Of a DNA stretch of 19,904 nucleotides, positions 6,875-13,132 are shown one piece after another. The stretch covers positions 38,452-58,355 of the forward strand of contig VBJR01000379.1 of NCBI GenBank assembly GCA_005880175.1, in the 5' to 3' direction. The stretch's first letter is position 1. Each line of letters begins with the position of its first letter. Source of the stretch: Chloroflexota bacterium. Its GTDB lineage: Bacteria; Chloroflexota; Dormibacteria; Dormibacterales; Dormibacteraceae. Under the pieces are notes generated by a model. The model had not been told where the DNA came from. It saw only the letters and a program-made list of their open reading frames with translations, and ran no database searches. The position numbers and the translations under genes are program-made.

Positions 6875-7509
6875 GTCAGGTCCTCGCCCGGGATCAGGTG
6901 GTGCGAGAGCGCGTGGACGACGGCCTCCGTCCGCGAGCTCACGCCCAGCTTCTCGAAGATGTGCCGGAGGTGGTTCTCGACGGTGCGCTCGCTGATGCCC
7001 AGGTCGCGGGCGATCGTCTTGTTGGGCATCCCGCGCCGGAGCAGGAGCATCACCTCCTGCTCGCGCGGGCTGAGCCGGGGCGACCGGCGGCGCATCCGGC
7101 TGGCCAGGCGGGCGGCCAGCACGGGCTGGAGGACCACCTCGCCGGCGTGGGCCCGGCGCACGGCGTCCACCAGCTCGGCGGACGGGATCGTCTTCGTCAG
7201 GTACCCGGCGGCGCCCGCGTCGAGGGCCGCGACCACGTACTCCTCGTCGTCGAACGCGCTGAGGATGACGACGCGGGTGGCCAGGCCCGCCTCGGCCGCC
7301 TGGCGCGCGGTCTCGATGCCCGACAGGCCGGGCAGCCGCAGATCGACGAGCGCGACGTCGGGGGCCACGCTCTTGAGCAGGGCGAGGGCGTGGTCGCCGC
7401 GGTCGGCCTCGGCGACGACGGTCAGGTCCGGCTCGCGCTCCAGGATGTCGCGGGTGCCCTCGCGGACCAGGGTGTGGTCCTCGGCGATCAGAACCGAGAT
7501 CGCGTCCAT
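6871..7509 (-). CDS. NarL/FixJ-family response regulator
   Basis: A 212-residue two-domain regulator. The receiver domain has acidic residues D10 and D11, the phosphoacceptor D56 in [11 protein letters not shown]84 (VILSAF) and K106 (YLTKTIP). The LuxR-type helix-turn-helix is at about 146-205 ([20 protein letters not shown], then [19 protein letters not shown]). It should bind promoter DNA after phosphorylation by the adjacent kinase. ATG 7509 is used; an in-frame GTG lies two codons earlier. The gene overlaps the end of the TMEM175-type gene by 22 nt and its stop overlaps the kinase start by 4 nt, so all three are probably one operon. Residues 69-82 are encoded by the sequence duplicated in inverted orientation in the kinase gene. 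All key residues are intact, but the partner kinase is broken. Confidence 0.95.
   Translation of the reverse strand: MDAISVLIAEDHTLVREGTRDILEREPDLTVVAEADRGDHALALLKSVAPDVALVDLRLPGLSGIETARQAAEAGLATRVVILSAFDDEEYVVAALDAGAAGYLTKTIPSAELVDAVRRAHAGEVVLQPVLAARLASRMRRRSPRLSPREQEVMLLLRRGMPNKTIARDLGISERTVENHLRHIFEKLGVSSRTEAVVHALSHHLIPGEDLT
7265..7303 (-). repeat. Response-regulator copy of the 39-bp inverted repeat
   Basis: Exact reverse complement of 5910-5948. Read on the minus strand it encodes [12 protein letters not shown] of the receiver domain, which is ordinary family sequence, so this is probably the source copy. Confidence 0.9.
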
Positions 7510-8147
7510 CGCCACAGTCGGCCGGCCAGCGTCGGGACGATGGAGCCCCCGCGCACGCGGGACAGGGCGAACCCGACCAGCCACACGATGAACGCGAGGC
7601 TCGTGTCCCGCAGCGCGAGGGGGATCGACACCAGGAAGACGACGACCGGCACCCAGGACATCGCCAGCGTGGTCTGCAGGGGCACGCCGTTGCGGATCAG
7701 GTACAGGCGCAGCAGGATGAAGACGACGCCGATCGACGCCTGGAGCGCCGCGTACGGGATCACCCCGGCGGCGACGTCGCCATACCTGGTCAGCACGGAG
7801 CTCGCGAACGGCACCAGGCAGATCCCCATGAGGAGCAGCAGGTTGAGCCAGAGGATCGGGCCGTCGCAGAAGTCGAGCTTGCGGAGCAGGCGGTGGTGGG
7901 CGATCCACTGCGTGCCAACCAGCACGAAGCTGAGCCCGAAGCCCGCCAGGCTCGGCGCGAGGGACCGGAGGGCCACGAGCGGGTCGGCGGGCGCCACGTT
8001 CGGGACCGGGATGCCGAGGACCAGGATCGTGATGGCGATGGCGAACACGCCGTCGCTGAACGCCAGCAGGCGGCCGACGTCGTATCGCTCGTGAGCGGCA
8101 TGCGGGTCCGCGACGACGGGCTCGTCGCCCTCGGTCGTCGAGGTCAT
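7488..8147 (-). CDS. TMEM175-type (DUF1211) potassium channel-like membrane protein
   Basis: A 219-residue integral membrane protein with the TMEM175 hallmark in the first helix: R26 followed by [17 protein letters not shown] (30-46). About six hydrophobic segments are visible (30-46, 66-82, 98-117, 128-150, 164-180, 183-196), matching bacterial TMEM175 proteins, which form potassium-permeable channels as multimers. ATG 8147 was chosen because TACCCT sits 7 nt upstream, a leaderless arrangement, and because it gives a short polar N-terminus before the first helix. It lies 23 nt downstream of the flippase-like gene and overlaps the response-regulator start by 22 nt. Family assignment is strong; ion selectivity is family knowledge. 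Confidence 0.9.
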   Translation of the reverse strand: MTSTTEGDEPVVADPHAAHERYDVGRLLAFSDGVFAIAITILVLGIPVPNVAPADPLVALRSLAPSLAGFGLSFVLVGTQWIAHHRLLRKLDFCDGPILWLNLLLLMGICLVPFASSVLTRYGDVAAGVIPYAALQASIGVVFILLRLYLIRNGVPLQTTLAMSWVPVVVFLVSIPLALRDTSLAFIVWLVGFALSRVRGGSIVPTLAGRLWRWTRSRF

Positions 8148-8154
8148 GGGCCGA

Positions 8155-8160
8155 AGGGTA
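8155..8160 (-). promoter_or_regulatory. TACCCT -10-like box for the TMEM175-type gene
   Basis: On the minus strand TACCCT is followed by 7 nt and then ATG 8147, so transcription would begin at about the start codon. It lies in the 23-nt gap after the upstream gene, suggesting an internal promoter for the channel, regulator and kinase genes. Confidence 0.45.
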
Positions 8161-8170
8161 GTCGAGCGCG

Positions 8171-9190
8171 CTAACCGGCGTGGGGGGCGAGCAGCCCACC
8201 CAGCGCGAAGCGGCGCCGGGCGATCAGGTACGCCGCCATCCCCAGGCCGGTGGCCAGGCCCGTGAACACCACCCGCTGGAGGATCGCGGCGGCCCCGGCC
8301 GTGCCCGGGTCCAGGCCGAGGAGGATCAACAGCCCGACCACGCTCGCGTCGTTCGCGCCGGTGCCGCCGGGCAGGAAGCTGATCGCCCCGCCCACGTAGG
8401 CCACGGCGACGACGAACGCGGCCTTCCACCAGCCGATCGCGCCCGGGTCCAGGCCCTGCACGATCAGCCAGAGGACGGTCGCCCCGACCGCGGCCCGGGC
8501 CAGGTCGAGCAGCGACCAGGCGGCGGTGTCGCGGCGGCGGAGGAGCCGGACCGTCTCCCGCTGCAGCTCGTCCACCTGGTCGAGGACGCGGCGGGGCAGG
8601 GGCAGCAGCGCGGCCGCGCCCCGGACCATGGCGAACAGCGGCGGCACGGTCAGGATCGCGAAGATCGCCAGCACGCCGGCGATCACGGCGGCGACGATGC
8701 CGGTCCCCACGTGCAGCGCGATCATCCCGGGCGTCGCGAGCAGGACCAGGAACAGCGTGAACGTCAGCTCCTGCACGGTCACGGTGGCGGCGGCCGCGCC
8801 GACCTCGAGGCCCGCCGCCTCGGTGGCGAACACCGCGCGGGTCAGGTCGCCGAGCGGCAGCAGCGCGGTGATCGTCTGGCCGGCGATGCTGAGGAGCACG
8901 CTGTCGGCCAGCCGCAGGCCGCTGCCCGCCACCCGCAGCAGGTGGTGCCAGCGGACGCCCTGGAGCACGAACCAGCCCGCGGTGACCAGCACCACGAGCG
9001 ACGCCACCAGCGGATTGAAGCGGGACAGCGCGGTCGCCAGGGAGCGGGGGTTCACGACCAGGACCAGGCCGGTCAGGGCCGCGAGGGCCACGGCCACCGG
9101 CAGCGCGCGCCGGAGCAGGCGGCCGAGCCGGAAGCGCCGCGCGCGGGTCACCTGCTCGCCGTCGCGGACTTCGGAAAAGGACGTACCCAC
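8171..9190 (-). CDS. Lysylphosphatidylglycerol synthase TM-region/UPF0104 flippase-like membrane protein
   Basis: A 339-residue polytopic membrane protein with about eight hydrophobic segments (for example 31-46, 61-77, 96-112, 137-153, 162-185, 232-245, 256-272, 283-292). It matches the UPF0104/AglD/MprF N-terminal family: WxxLLR near 81-86, GDLTRA (114-119) and the family signature [16 protein letters not shown] (271-286). Members move or modify lipids at the membrane; MprF members add a soluble lysyl-transferase domain, which is absent here, so a lipid flippase-like role is more likely than lysyl transfer. GTG 9190 is preceded by AAGGA only about 3 nt away and by TACCGT at 9212-9207 (minus), giving a short leader; a start at residue 15 is possible. 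Its promoter region faces the macro-domain gene. Confidence 0.85.
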   Translation of the reverse strand: MGTSFSEVRDGEQVTRARRFRLGRLLRRALPVAVALAALTGLVLVVNPRSLATALSRFNPLVASLVVLVTAGWFVLQGVRWHHLLRVAGSGLRLADSVLLSIAGQTITALLPLGDLTRAVFATEAAGLEVGAAAATVTVQELTFTLFLVLLATPGMIALHVGTGIVAAVIAGVLAIFAILTVPPLFAMVRGAAALLPLPRRVLDQVDELQRETVRLLRRRDTAAWSLLDLARAAVGATVLWLIVQGLDPGAIGWWKAAFVVAVAYVGGAISFLPGGTGANDASVVGLLILLGLDPGTAGAAAILQRVVFTGLATGLGMAAYLIARRRFALGGLLAPHAG

Positions 9191-9264
9191 TGTTCCTTAC
9201 GAATTGACGGTAGCTGGCTGCGTGTTCCGCGTGGGGCAGTCCCTTTGCCCGTGGGCCCGGGCCG

Positions 9265-9270
9265 TAGCAT
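9265..9270 (+). promoter_or_regulatory. TAGCAT -10-like box for the macro-domain gene
   Basis: TAGCAT ends 9 nt before ATG 9280, leaving at most a few leader bases; a GGGA lies within them. It is part of the 89-bp divergent promoter region shared with the flippase-like gene. Confidence 0.4.
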
Positions 9271-9279
9271 GACGGGAGC

Positions 9280-9786
9280 ATGGAGATCGAGGCGGTCCAG
9301 GGCGACATCACGAGGCAGCAGGTGGACGCGGTGGTCAACGCCGCCAACTCGTCCCTGCTGGGCGGCGGGGGGGTGGACGGCGCGATCCACCGGGCCGCCG
9401 GCCCCGACCTGCTGGCCGCCTGCCGGTCGCTGGGCGGCTGCCCGGTGGGGGAGGCGAGGGCGACGCCCGGATTCGGGCTGCCGGCCCGGTGGGTGATCCA
9501 CACGGTAGGCCCCGTCTGGCGCGGCGGGAGCGCGGGCGAGCCCGAGCTGCTGGCGTCGTGCTATCGCCGCTCGCTGGAGGCGGCCGACGAGCTGGGGGCC
9601 CGCTCGATGGCGTTCCCGGCCATCTCGACCGAGGTGTACGGTTACCCGCCGGACGCGGCGGCCCGGGTCGCGGTGGGGACGCTGCGGGCGACGCCCACGA
9701 GGGTGGAGCTGGTCCGCCTGGTGGCGTTCGACGCGCTCACGCTGCGGCTGTACCAGGACCTGCTGGGGGCCGGGGAGGGCGGCTGA
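9280..9786 (+). CDS. Macro-domain protein (ADP-ribose/O-acetyl-ADP-ribose hydrolase type)
   Basis: A 168-residue single macro domain of the MacroD/YmdB type. GDIT (8-11), [20 protein letters not shown] (18-37), [17 protein letters not shown] (62-78) and [12 protein letters not shown] (112-123) appear in order. N20, D33 and H37 match residues used for ADP-ribose binding and hydrolysis in MacroD-type enzymes. The usual STGxxGYP phosphate loop reads STEVYGYP, with E118 in place of Gly, which could change ligand binding. The expected role is removal of ADP-ribose from proteins or of acetyl from O-acetyl-ADP-ribose. It runs into the JmjC gene tail to tail, with 15 nt between stops. Confidence 0.93.
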   Translation: MEIEAVQGDITRQQVDAVVNAANSSLLGGGGVDGAIHRAAGPDLLAACRSLGGCPVGEARATPGFGLPARWVIHTVGPVWRGGSAGEPELLASCYRRSLEAADELGARSMAFPAISTEVYGYPPDAAARVAVGTLRATPTRVELVRLVAFDALTLRLYQDLLGAGEGG

Positions 9787-9805
9787 CCCCCGCCGAGGCG
9801 GTCAG
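9783..9805. terminator. Dyad containing both convergent stop codons
   Basis: CTGACC (9783-9788) and GGTCAG (9800-9805) form an inverted repeat, extended inside by GCC/GGC pairs. The macro-domain TGA and the JmjC stop lie in opposite arms. A hairpin here could act on both strands, but the loop is tight and no T-run follows. Confidence 0.35.
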
Positions 9806-10995
9806 CGCACCACGGCGAGGACGTCCTGGCGGCACAGGTAGACCAGCAGGTCCCGGCGCTCCTCGCGGCCGGCCGGGTCGCCCGCCGCCAGCAGGTCCGC
9901 GACCCGGTGCGCCTCGCCGTCCAGGGTCAGCGCCAGCATCGGGCCGGCCGCCGCCGCGAACACCCAGCTCCGGCCCAGCGCCCGGACCTCAACTCCCCGC
10001 GGGTGCGGCCGCGGCGGCGCCCGGCGGGGCAGCGTGTCGCGGACCAGCGCGTCGTCGTCCAGCCGCTCGTCCACGATGCCCCACGGCAGCGTGAGGCGCG
10101 GGCGCGGCTCGGCGTGGGCGTCCTGCCAGTCGAAGAACTCGTCCAGCACGTCGTCCGACCAGCGCTCCAGGAGCGCGTCGCGCAGCGCCCTCGCGTGGGC
10201 CCGCCGCTCCTCCGCGCTCGCCCGGCGCGGGAGGTCGAGCCGGTACAGCTCCTCGGCGCGCAGGCGGTCCGCCAGCCAGCCCAGCAGGTCCACGCCGGCC
10301 GGCCGGACCAGGCCGACCGTCAGGTGCAGCGACGGCTCGCCGCCGGCCATCGCGTCGTGCCAGTGGCCGCGCGGGACGTGGATGACCCCGCCCGCCTCCA
10401 GGTGGCCGTCCCACACCGGCGCGCCGTCCGGCTCCTCGGGCAGCGCGACGTCGCGGTCGAGCGGATGCGCCCGCGTCATGCCGTGCACGCGCCACCGCTT
10501 GCGGCCGGCCACCTGCAGGACGAGCACGTCGTGGTCGTCCCAGTGCATGCCGAACCCCTGGCGCTCGCGCCAGCTCGCGTACAGGTTGACCTGCACGCGC
10601 TCGCCCAGCTCCCGCTCCAGCCCCCAGGCCAGCTCGCGGACGGGCCCGTGCAGCTGGTCCACGCCGTCGAGCACCAGCGTGGCGCCCGCCTGGAGCTGCT
10701 CGCGGAGCCGGGCCGGCTCCAGGACCGCGTACGTGACGCCGCGCCGGGTGATGTGCGAGCGCGAGTACAGGTCCTCGGCCACCGCGCCGCCGTCGCGGGC
10801 CAGCCGCAGCCGGGGGGCCGGGAGCCGGTGGTCCTCGAGGATGCGATTCAGGTCCGCCCACGAGAGCAGGCGCTCGAAGCGGTCCGGCGGCCCTGCCTGG
10901 TGGAAGAACCGCCGGCCGCAGTACTCACGCAGGAACGCCGCAGCCGGCGTCGGGGCGACCAGGTCGGCCAGTCGAGACGGGCTGGTCCCGATCAG
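9802..10995 (-). CDS. JmjC-domain (cupin-like) 2-oxoglutarate/Fe(II) oxygenase; start uncertain
   Basis: A JmjC/cupin oxygenase related to bacterial ribosomal oxygenases. Numbering from GTG 10782, the iron ligands are H80 and D82 (GMHWDDHDVLVLQV) and H142 (HVPRGHWHDAMAGG), followed by SLHLTVGL and a helical, winged-helix-like C-terminus. Family N-terminal sequence lies upstream of that GTG: SRLADLVAPTPAAAFLREY, RRFFHQAGPPDRFERLLSW, then ADLNRILEDHRLPAPRLRL. The coding region therefore starts well before 10782, but no ATG, GTG or TTG occurs in this frame between 10782 and the upstream stop at 11088-11086. The coordinate given uses a CTG at 10995, one base after the stop of the 40-codon ORF upstream, so translational coupling is possible; a frameshift joining the two is another option. 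Members hydroxylate protein residues. The family is secure; the target is unknown. Confidence 0.85.
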   Translation of the reverse strand: MIGTSPSRLADLVAPTPAAAFLREYCGRRFFHQAGPPDRFERLLSWADLNRILEDHRLPAPRLRLARDGGAVAEDLYSRSHITRRGVTYAVLEPARLREQLQAGATLVLDGVDQLHGPVRELAWGLERELGERVQVNLYASWRERQGFGMHWDDHDVLVLQVAGRKRWRVHGMTRAHPLDRDVALPEEPDGAPVWDGHLEAGGVIHVPRGHWHDAMAGGEPSLHLTVGLVRPAGVDLLGWLADRLRAEELYRLDLPRRASAEERRAHARALRDALLERWSDDVLDEFFDWQDAHAEPRPRLTLPWGIVDERLDDDALVRDTLPRRAPPRPHPRGVEVRALGRSWVFAAAAGPMLALTLDGEAHRVADLLAAGDPAGREERRDLLVYLCRQDVLAVVR

Positions 10996-10996
10996 G

Positions 10997-11119
10997 CTAC
11001 TTGTCGTTCCCGTCCTTGTCGTCGCCGCGACCCTCGCCGCTGTGGCTGGCCCGATCGCGAGCCACCTCCAGCTCGGACACCGCGATCAGCAGTGCCGGGA
11101 ACCCGTCCGCTCGTGTCAA
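10997..11119 (-). CDS. Candidate 40-residue peptide gene upstream of the JmjC oxygenase
   Basis: TTG at 11119-11117 opens a 40-codon frame ending in TAG 10999-10997. It is preceded by AAGGAGGT (11135-11128 on the minus strand), a full match to the anti-Shine-Dalgarno, with 8 nt spacing, and by a plausible promoter 40-70 nt upstream. The peptide begins MTRADGFPALLIAVSELEV, a short amphipathic stretch, and ends in a charged tail (GDDKDGNDK). I recognise no family. Its stop is one base from the earliest plausible JmjC codon (CTG 10995), so the two form a tight pair. It could be a leader that couples translation, a peptide substrate of the oxygenase, or the true N-terminus of the JmjC protein if a frameshift or a sequencing error lies between 11085 and 10997. 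Confidence 0.5.
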   Translation of the reverse strand: MTRADGFPALLIAVSELEVARDRASHSGEGRGDDKDGNDK

Positions 11120-11127
11120 GGGTGCTT

Positions 11128-11135
11128 ACCTCCTT
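11128..11135 (-). promoter_or_regulatory. Strong Shine-Dalgarno AAGGAGGT
   Basis: Minus-strand AAGGAGGT stands 8 nt before the TTG at 11119. It is the most complete ribosome-binding site I see in a window where most genes lack one, and it decides the start of the 40-codon ORF. Confidence 0.7.
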
Positions 11136-11157
11136 GGTGAGTCCTCCGGGTGCGCAT

Positions 11158-11186
11158 ATCGTGGGTGTGGAGAAGCAATACGTCAA
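11158..11186 (-). promoter_or_regulatory. Sigma-70-like promoter for the 40-codon ORF and JmjC gene
   Basis: On the minus strand TTGACG (11186-11181) and CACGAT (11163-11158) are 17 nt apart. The -35 matches consensus at five of six bases; the -10 is weaker but keeps the second A and final T. Transcription would start near 11151, giving a leader of about 30 nt that contains the Shine-Dalgarno. Confidence 0.45.
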
Positions 11187-11206
11187 GCCCTCGCACGACC
11201 ATCCGC

Positions 11207-11212
11207 TACGGT
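11207..11212 (+). promoter_or_regulatory. TACGGT -10-like box for the methyltransferase gene
   Basis: TACGGT is followed by 6 nt and GTG 11219, the same leaderless spacing seen elsewhere in the window. This promoter diverges from the one serving the JmjC side. Confidence 0.45.
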
Positions 11213-11218
11213 TGGCGC

Positions 11219-11857
11219 GTGGGGACCGCCGATGCCGGCACCGGGGAGGTGCTGGCGTTTCTCGACCGCGTCTTCCCCGGGCCGGCGCTCCGCGTCCTGG
11301 AGGTCGGCTGCGGGCGTGGCGAGCTGGCCTCCGCGCTGCTCGCCCGCGGCCACGCCGTCACGGCGCTGGACGTGGATCCCCTGTTCACCCGCTCGCTCCA
11401 CCACGTCGGCGACCTGGAGCGGGCCGTGGCGCTGGCGGCGGCCGCGTGCGCCCACGGCGGCGTGGTGGTCGTCGACGAGTTCGCCCGCGAGGGGGCGGAC
11501 GCCGCGACCGCCGCCTGGTTCTGGGAGCAGCGCGCGCTCCTGGCCGCGGCCGGGGTGCTGGCGCCCCCCGTCGCGCCGGAGGCGGCCGACCCCCTGGAGC
11601 GGTGGGAGCTCGCGTACGGCGCCCGCCGCGAGCACCGCCTGCACACGGGCGAGGCGATGGTCGCGGCGCTTCGCGCGCACCTGGAGGTGGAGTTGGTGGA
11701 GACCTGTCCGTACCTCTTCCGGCAGCTGGCCCAGTGGCTGGATCCGACCGAGCGCGGGGCCGAGCTGGCGGCCCTGCTGCTGCGGCTCGAGCGCGAGCGC
11801 CTGGCCCGGGGCGAGCTGCGGCCGCTCGGCCTGCGCGTGGTGGCACGCCCGCGATGA
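11219..11857 (+). CDS. Class I SAM-dependent methyltransferase-like protein, apparently shortened
   Basis: A 212-residue protein with the SAM-binding motif I VLEVGCGRGELASALL (26-41) and the acidic residue D51 after the second strand (VTALDVDP). Further on, SLHHVGDLERAV (59-70) and GGVVVVDEFARE are typical of the later core strands. In relatives as I recall them, roughly 30-40 residues, including part of the SAM pocket and the strand with motif II, separate the acidic loop from the LHH segment. Here only about 8 do, which suggests an in-frame internal deletion; this comparison is from memory. GTG 11219 is chosen for its TACGGT box 6 nt upstream and because the protein then starts just before motif I. 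An in-frame start at 11150 would add residues of no clear family character. The stop overlaps the next start as ATGA. The substrate is unknown. Confidence 0.8.
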   Translation: MGTADAGTGEVLAFLDRVFPGPALRVLEVGCGRGELASALLARGHAVTALDVDPLFTRSLHHVGDLERAVALAAAACAHGGVVVVDEFAREGADAATAAWFWEQRALLAAAGVLAPPVAPEAADPLERWELAYGARREHRLHTGEAMVAALRAHLEVELVETCPYLFRQLAQWLDPTERGAELAALLLRLERERLARGELRPLGLRVVARPR

Positions 11858-12024
11858 CGGGCCAGCGGCTCCTCGCCGCCAGCTGTGCCGTCGTGGTCCT
11901 GGCCGGCTGCACCCTGCCCTGGAGCCACGCGCCGGCGCACCGGTCCACCCGGCCGCGGCCGACGCCGGTGCCGGCCGGCGCGAGGTCACGGTGGACGGAC
12001 AGGCGGTGCCCCCCGACGCGCTGA
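11854..12024 (+). pseudogene. Lipoprotein signal peptide of the DUF3048 protein, frame-separated from its body
   Basis: ATG 11854 overlaps the methyltransferase stop (ATGA) and opens MTGQRLLAASCAVVVLAGCT, a short lipoprotein signal peptide with lipobox LAGC (Cys at residue 19). A proline-rich linker follows (RPRPTPVPAG). The frame then degenerates and stops at 12024, while the DUF3048 domain starts in another frame near 11980. One extra base between about 11965 and 11990 would join the two, so this is most likely the N-terminus of that protein, cut off by a 1-nt deletion or a base-calling error. Confidence 0.75.
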
Positions 12025-13103
12025 CGTGGAGCGACGACCTGCTGTCGGTGGTGGTGCCGCTGACCGGCCTCCTGCCCTACCGCCAGGCCCGGGTCGCGGT
12101 GACCGCTCCCGCCCCGGTCGCGGCTCCGGCGCCGGTGCAGGCCACGATGCTCGCCACGGTGCCCGCCAACTCGACCACCGGCGTCCAGCCCGGCTTCCGG
12201 CCCCAGACGCCCATCGAGGTCGTGGTCGAGAACAGCGGGCCGGCCCGGCCCCAGTCCGGCCTCCAGGACGCCGACCTCGTCTACGAGTACCTGAGCGAGT
12301 ACTCGACCACCCGCATGACCGCCATCTACTTCGCCCGGATCCCGGCCCAGGTCGGGCCCGTGCGGAGCTGCCGGATGATCAACCCGTACATCGGCTTCGC
12401 GTACTCGGGGTACACGGTGTGCAGCGGGGTCTCGGGCGGGACGTCGGGCTGGATCCTGGGCACGGTCCCGGGGGCCGTCACGGTGCCGAACGTCATGGAG
12501 GTCTACGACAAGGGCAGCCACTTCGTGCGGGTCGGCTTCCGGGCCGCGCCGCACAACCTGTACACGACCGGCGACCGCGCGGAACGGCTGCGCAGCGAGG
12601 CCCCCCAGGCGGCCGGCGCCTACGCGGTGGACCCGCCGCACGCCGACGTCCTGGCCGGCCAGCCGGCCGCCGCGCCGCAGGTCCCGCTCCACGGCGTCAC
12701 GTACGCGTACGACGCCGGTTCAGCGCAGTACTACCGGTACGACCACGGCACGCCGTTCGTGGACCAGGAGACGGGCCAGCAGCTGCACGCGAAGAACGTC
12801 GTGCTGCTGCACGTGCCGTTCCACGACGCCGGCTGGGTCGAGGACGAGAACGGCGGCGCCCACTCCGTCTGGTACCACATGCTGGGCTCCGGGCCCGCCG
12901 AGGTGTACTCGGACGGCCAGGTCGTGAACGCCACGTGGCACATGGGCACGTCCGAGGGCCAGCTGTACTTCCAGAACCACACGCCGGTCTGGTTCACCGA
13001 CACGGCAGGGAAGGTGCTGGTGCTCAACACCGGCCTGACGTGGATCCACGTGCTCGGCAACGGCCAGGAGCGCTGCCCGGAGAGTCCGGCCGGCTGCGCC
13101 TGA
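11991..13103 (+). CDS. DUF3048 (YerB-like) lipoprotein, main body
   Basis: This frame carries a full DUF3048 protein body of about 370 residues. A small N-terminal Ig-like segment (EVTVDGQAV, TWSDDLLSVVVPLTGLLPY) leads into the first DUF3048 part: PIEVVVENSGPARPQSGLQD (74-93), DADLVYEYLSEYSTTRMTAI (93-112) and GPVRSCR (122-128). The second part follows: YRYDHGTPFVDQETG (248-262) through VWFTDTAGKVLVLNTGLTW. The fold is found in Firmicutes YerB and many actinobacterial lipoproteins; its function is not established. It would sit outside the cytoplasmic membrane if joined to the signal peptide at 11854. GTG 11991 is only the first usable start in this frame and leaves no export signal, so the intended gene almost certainly begins at 11854. 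Confidence 0.85.
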   Translation: MDGQAVPPDALTWSDDLLSVVVPLTGLLPYRQARVAVTAPAPVAAPAPVQATMLATVPANSTTGVQPGFRPQTPIEVVVENSGPARPQSGLQDADLVYEYLSEYSTTRMTAIYFARIPAQVGPVRSCRMINPYIGFAYSGYTVCSGVSGGTSGWILGTVPGAVTVPNVMEVYDKGSHFVRVGFRAAPHNLYTTGDRAERLRSEAPQAAGAYAVDPPHADVLAGQPAAAPQVPLHGVTYAYDAGSAQYYRYDHGTPFVDQETGQQLHAKNVVLLHVPFHDAGWVEDENGGAHSVWYHMLGSGPAEVYSDGQVVNATWHMGTSEGQLYFQNHTPVWFTDTAGKVLVLNTGLTWIHVLGNGQERCPESPAGCA

Positions 13104-13120
13104 CGGTTTCGCCGGTCGGG

Positions 13121-13126
13121 CAAGAT
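13121..13126 (+). promoter_or_regulatory. CAAGAT -10-like box for the Nudix gene
   Basis: CAAGAT ends 6 nt before GTG 13133. A GGAG falls too close to the GTG to serve as Shine-Dalgarno, so leaderless initiation is the better reading. Confidence 0.4.
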
Positions 13127-13132
13127 GGAGCG

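Noticed and set aside
5693..7591. Long plus-strand frame of 632 codons opposite the kinase and regulator
   Set aside because: Its translation is an arginine, alanine, serine-rich shadow with no family motifs, while the minus strand encodes clear PAS, H-box, receiver and LuxR domains.
8171..9190. Full lysylphosphatidylglycerol synthetase (MprF)
   Set aside because: Only the membrane flippase-like part is present; the cytosolic lysyl-transferase domain is missing and no ORF nearby supplies it.
9907..12024. Long plus-strand frame of 705 codons across the JmjC gene
   Set aside because: It is antisense to JmjC motifs and low in complexity; only its last part (from 11854) is real, as the DUF3048 signal peptide.
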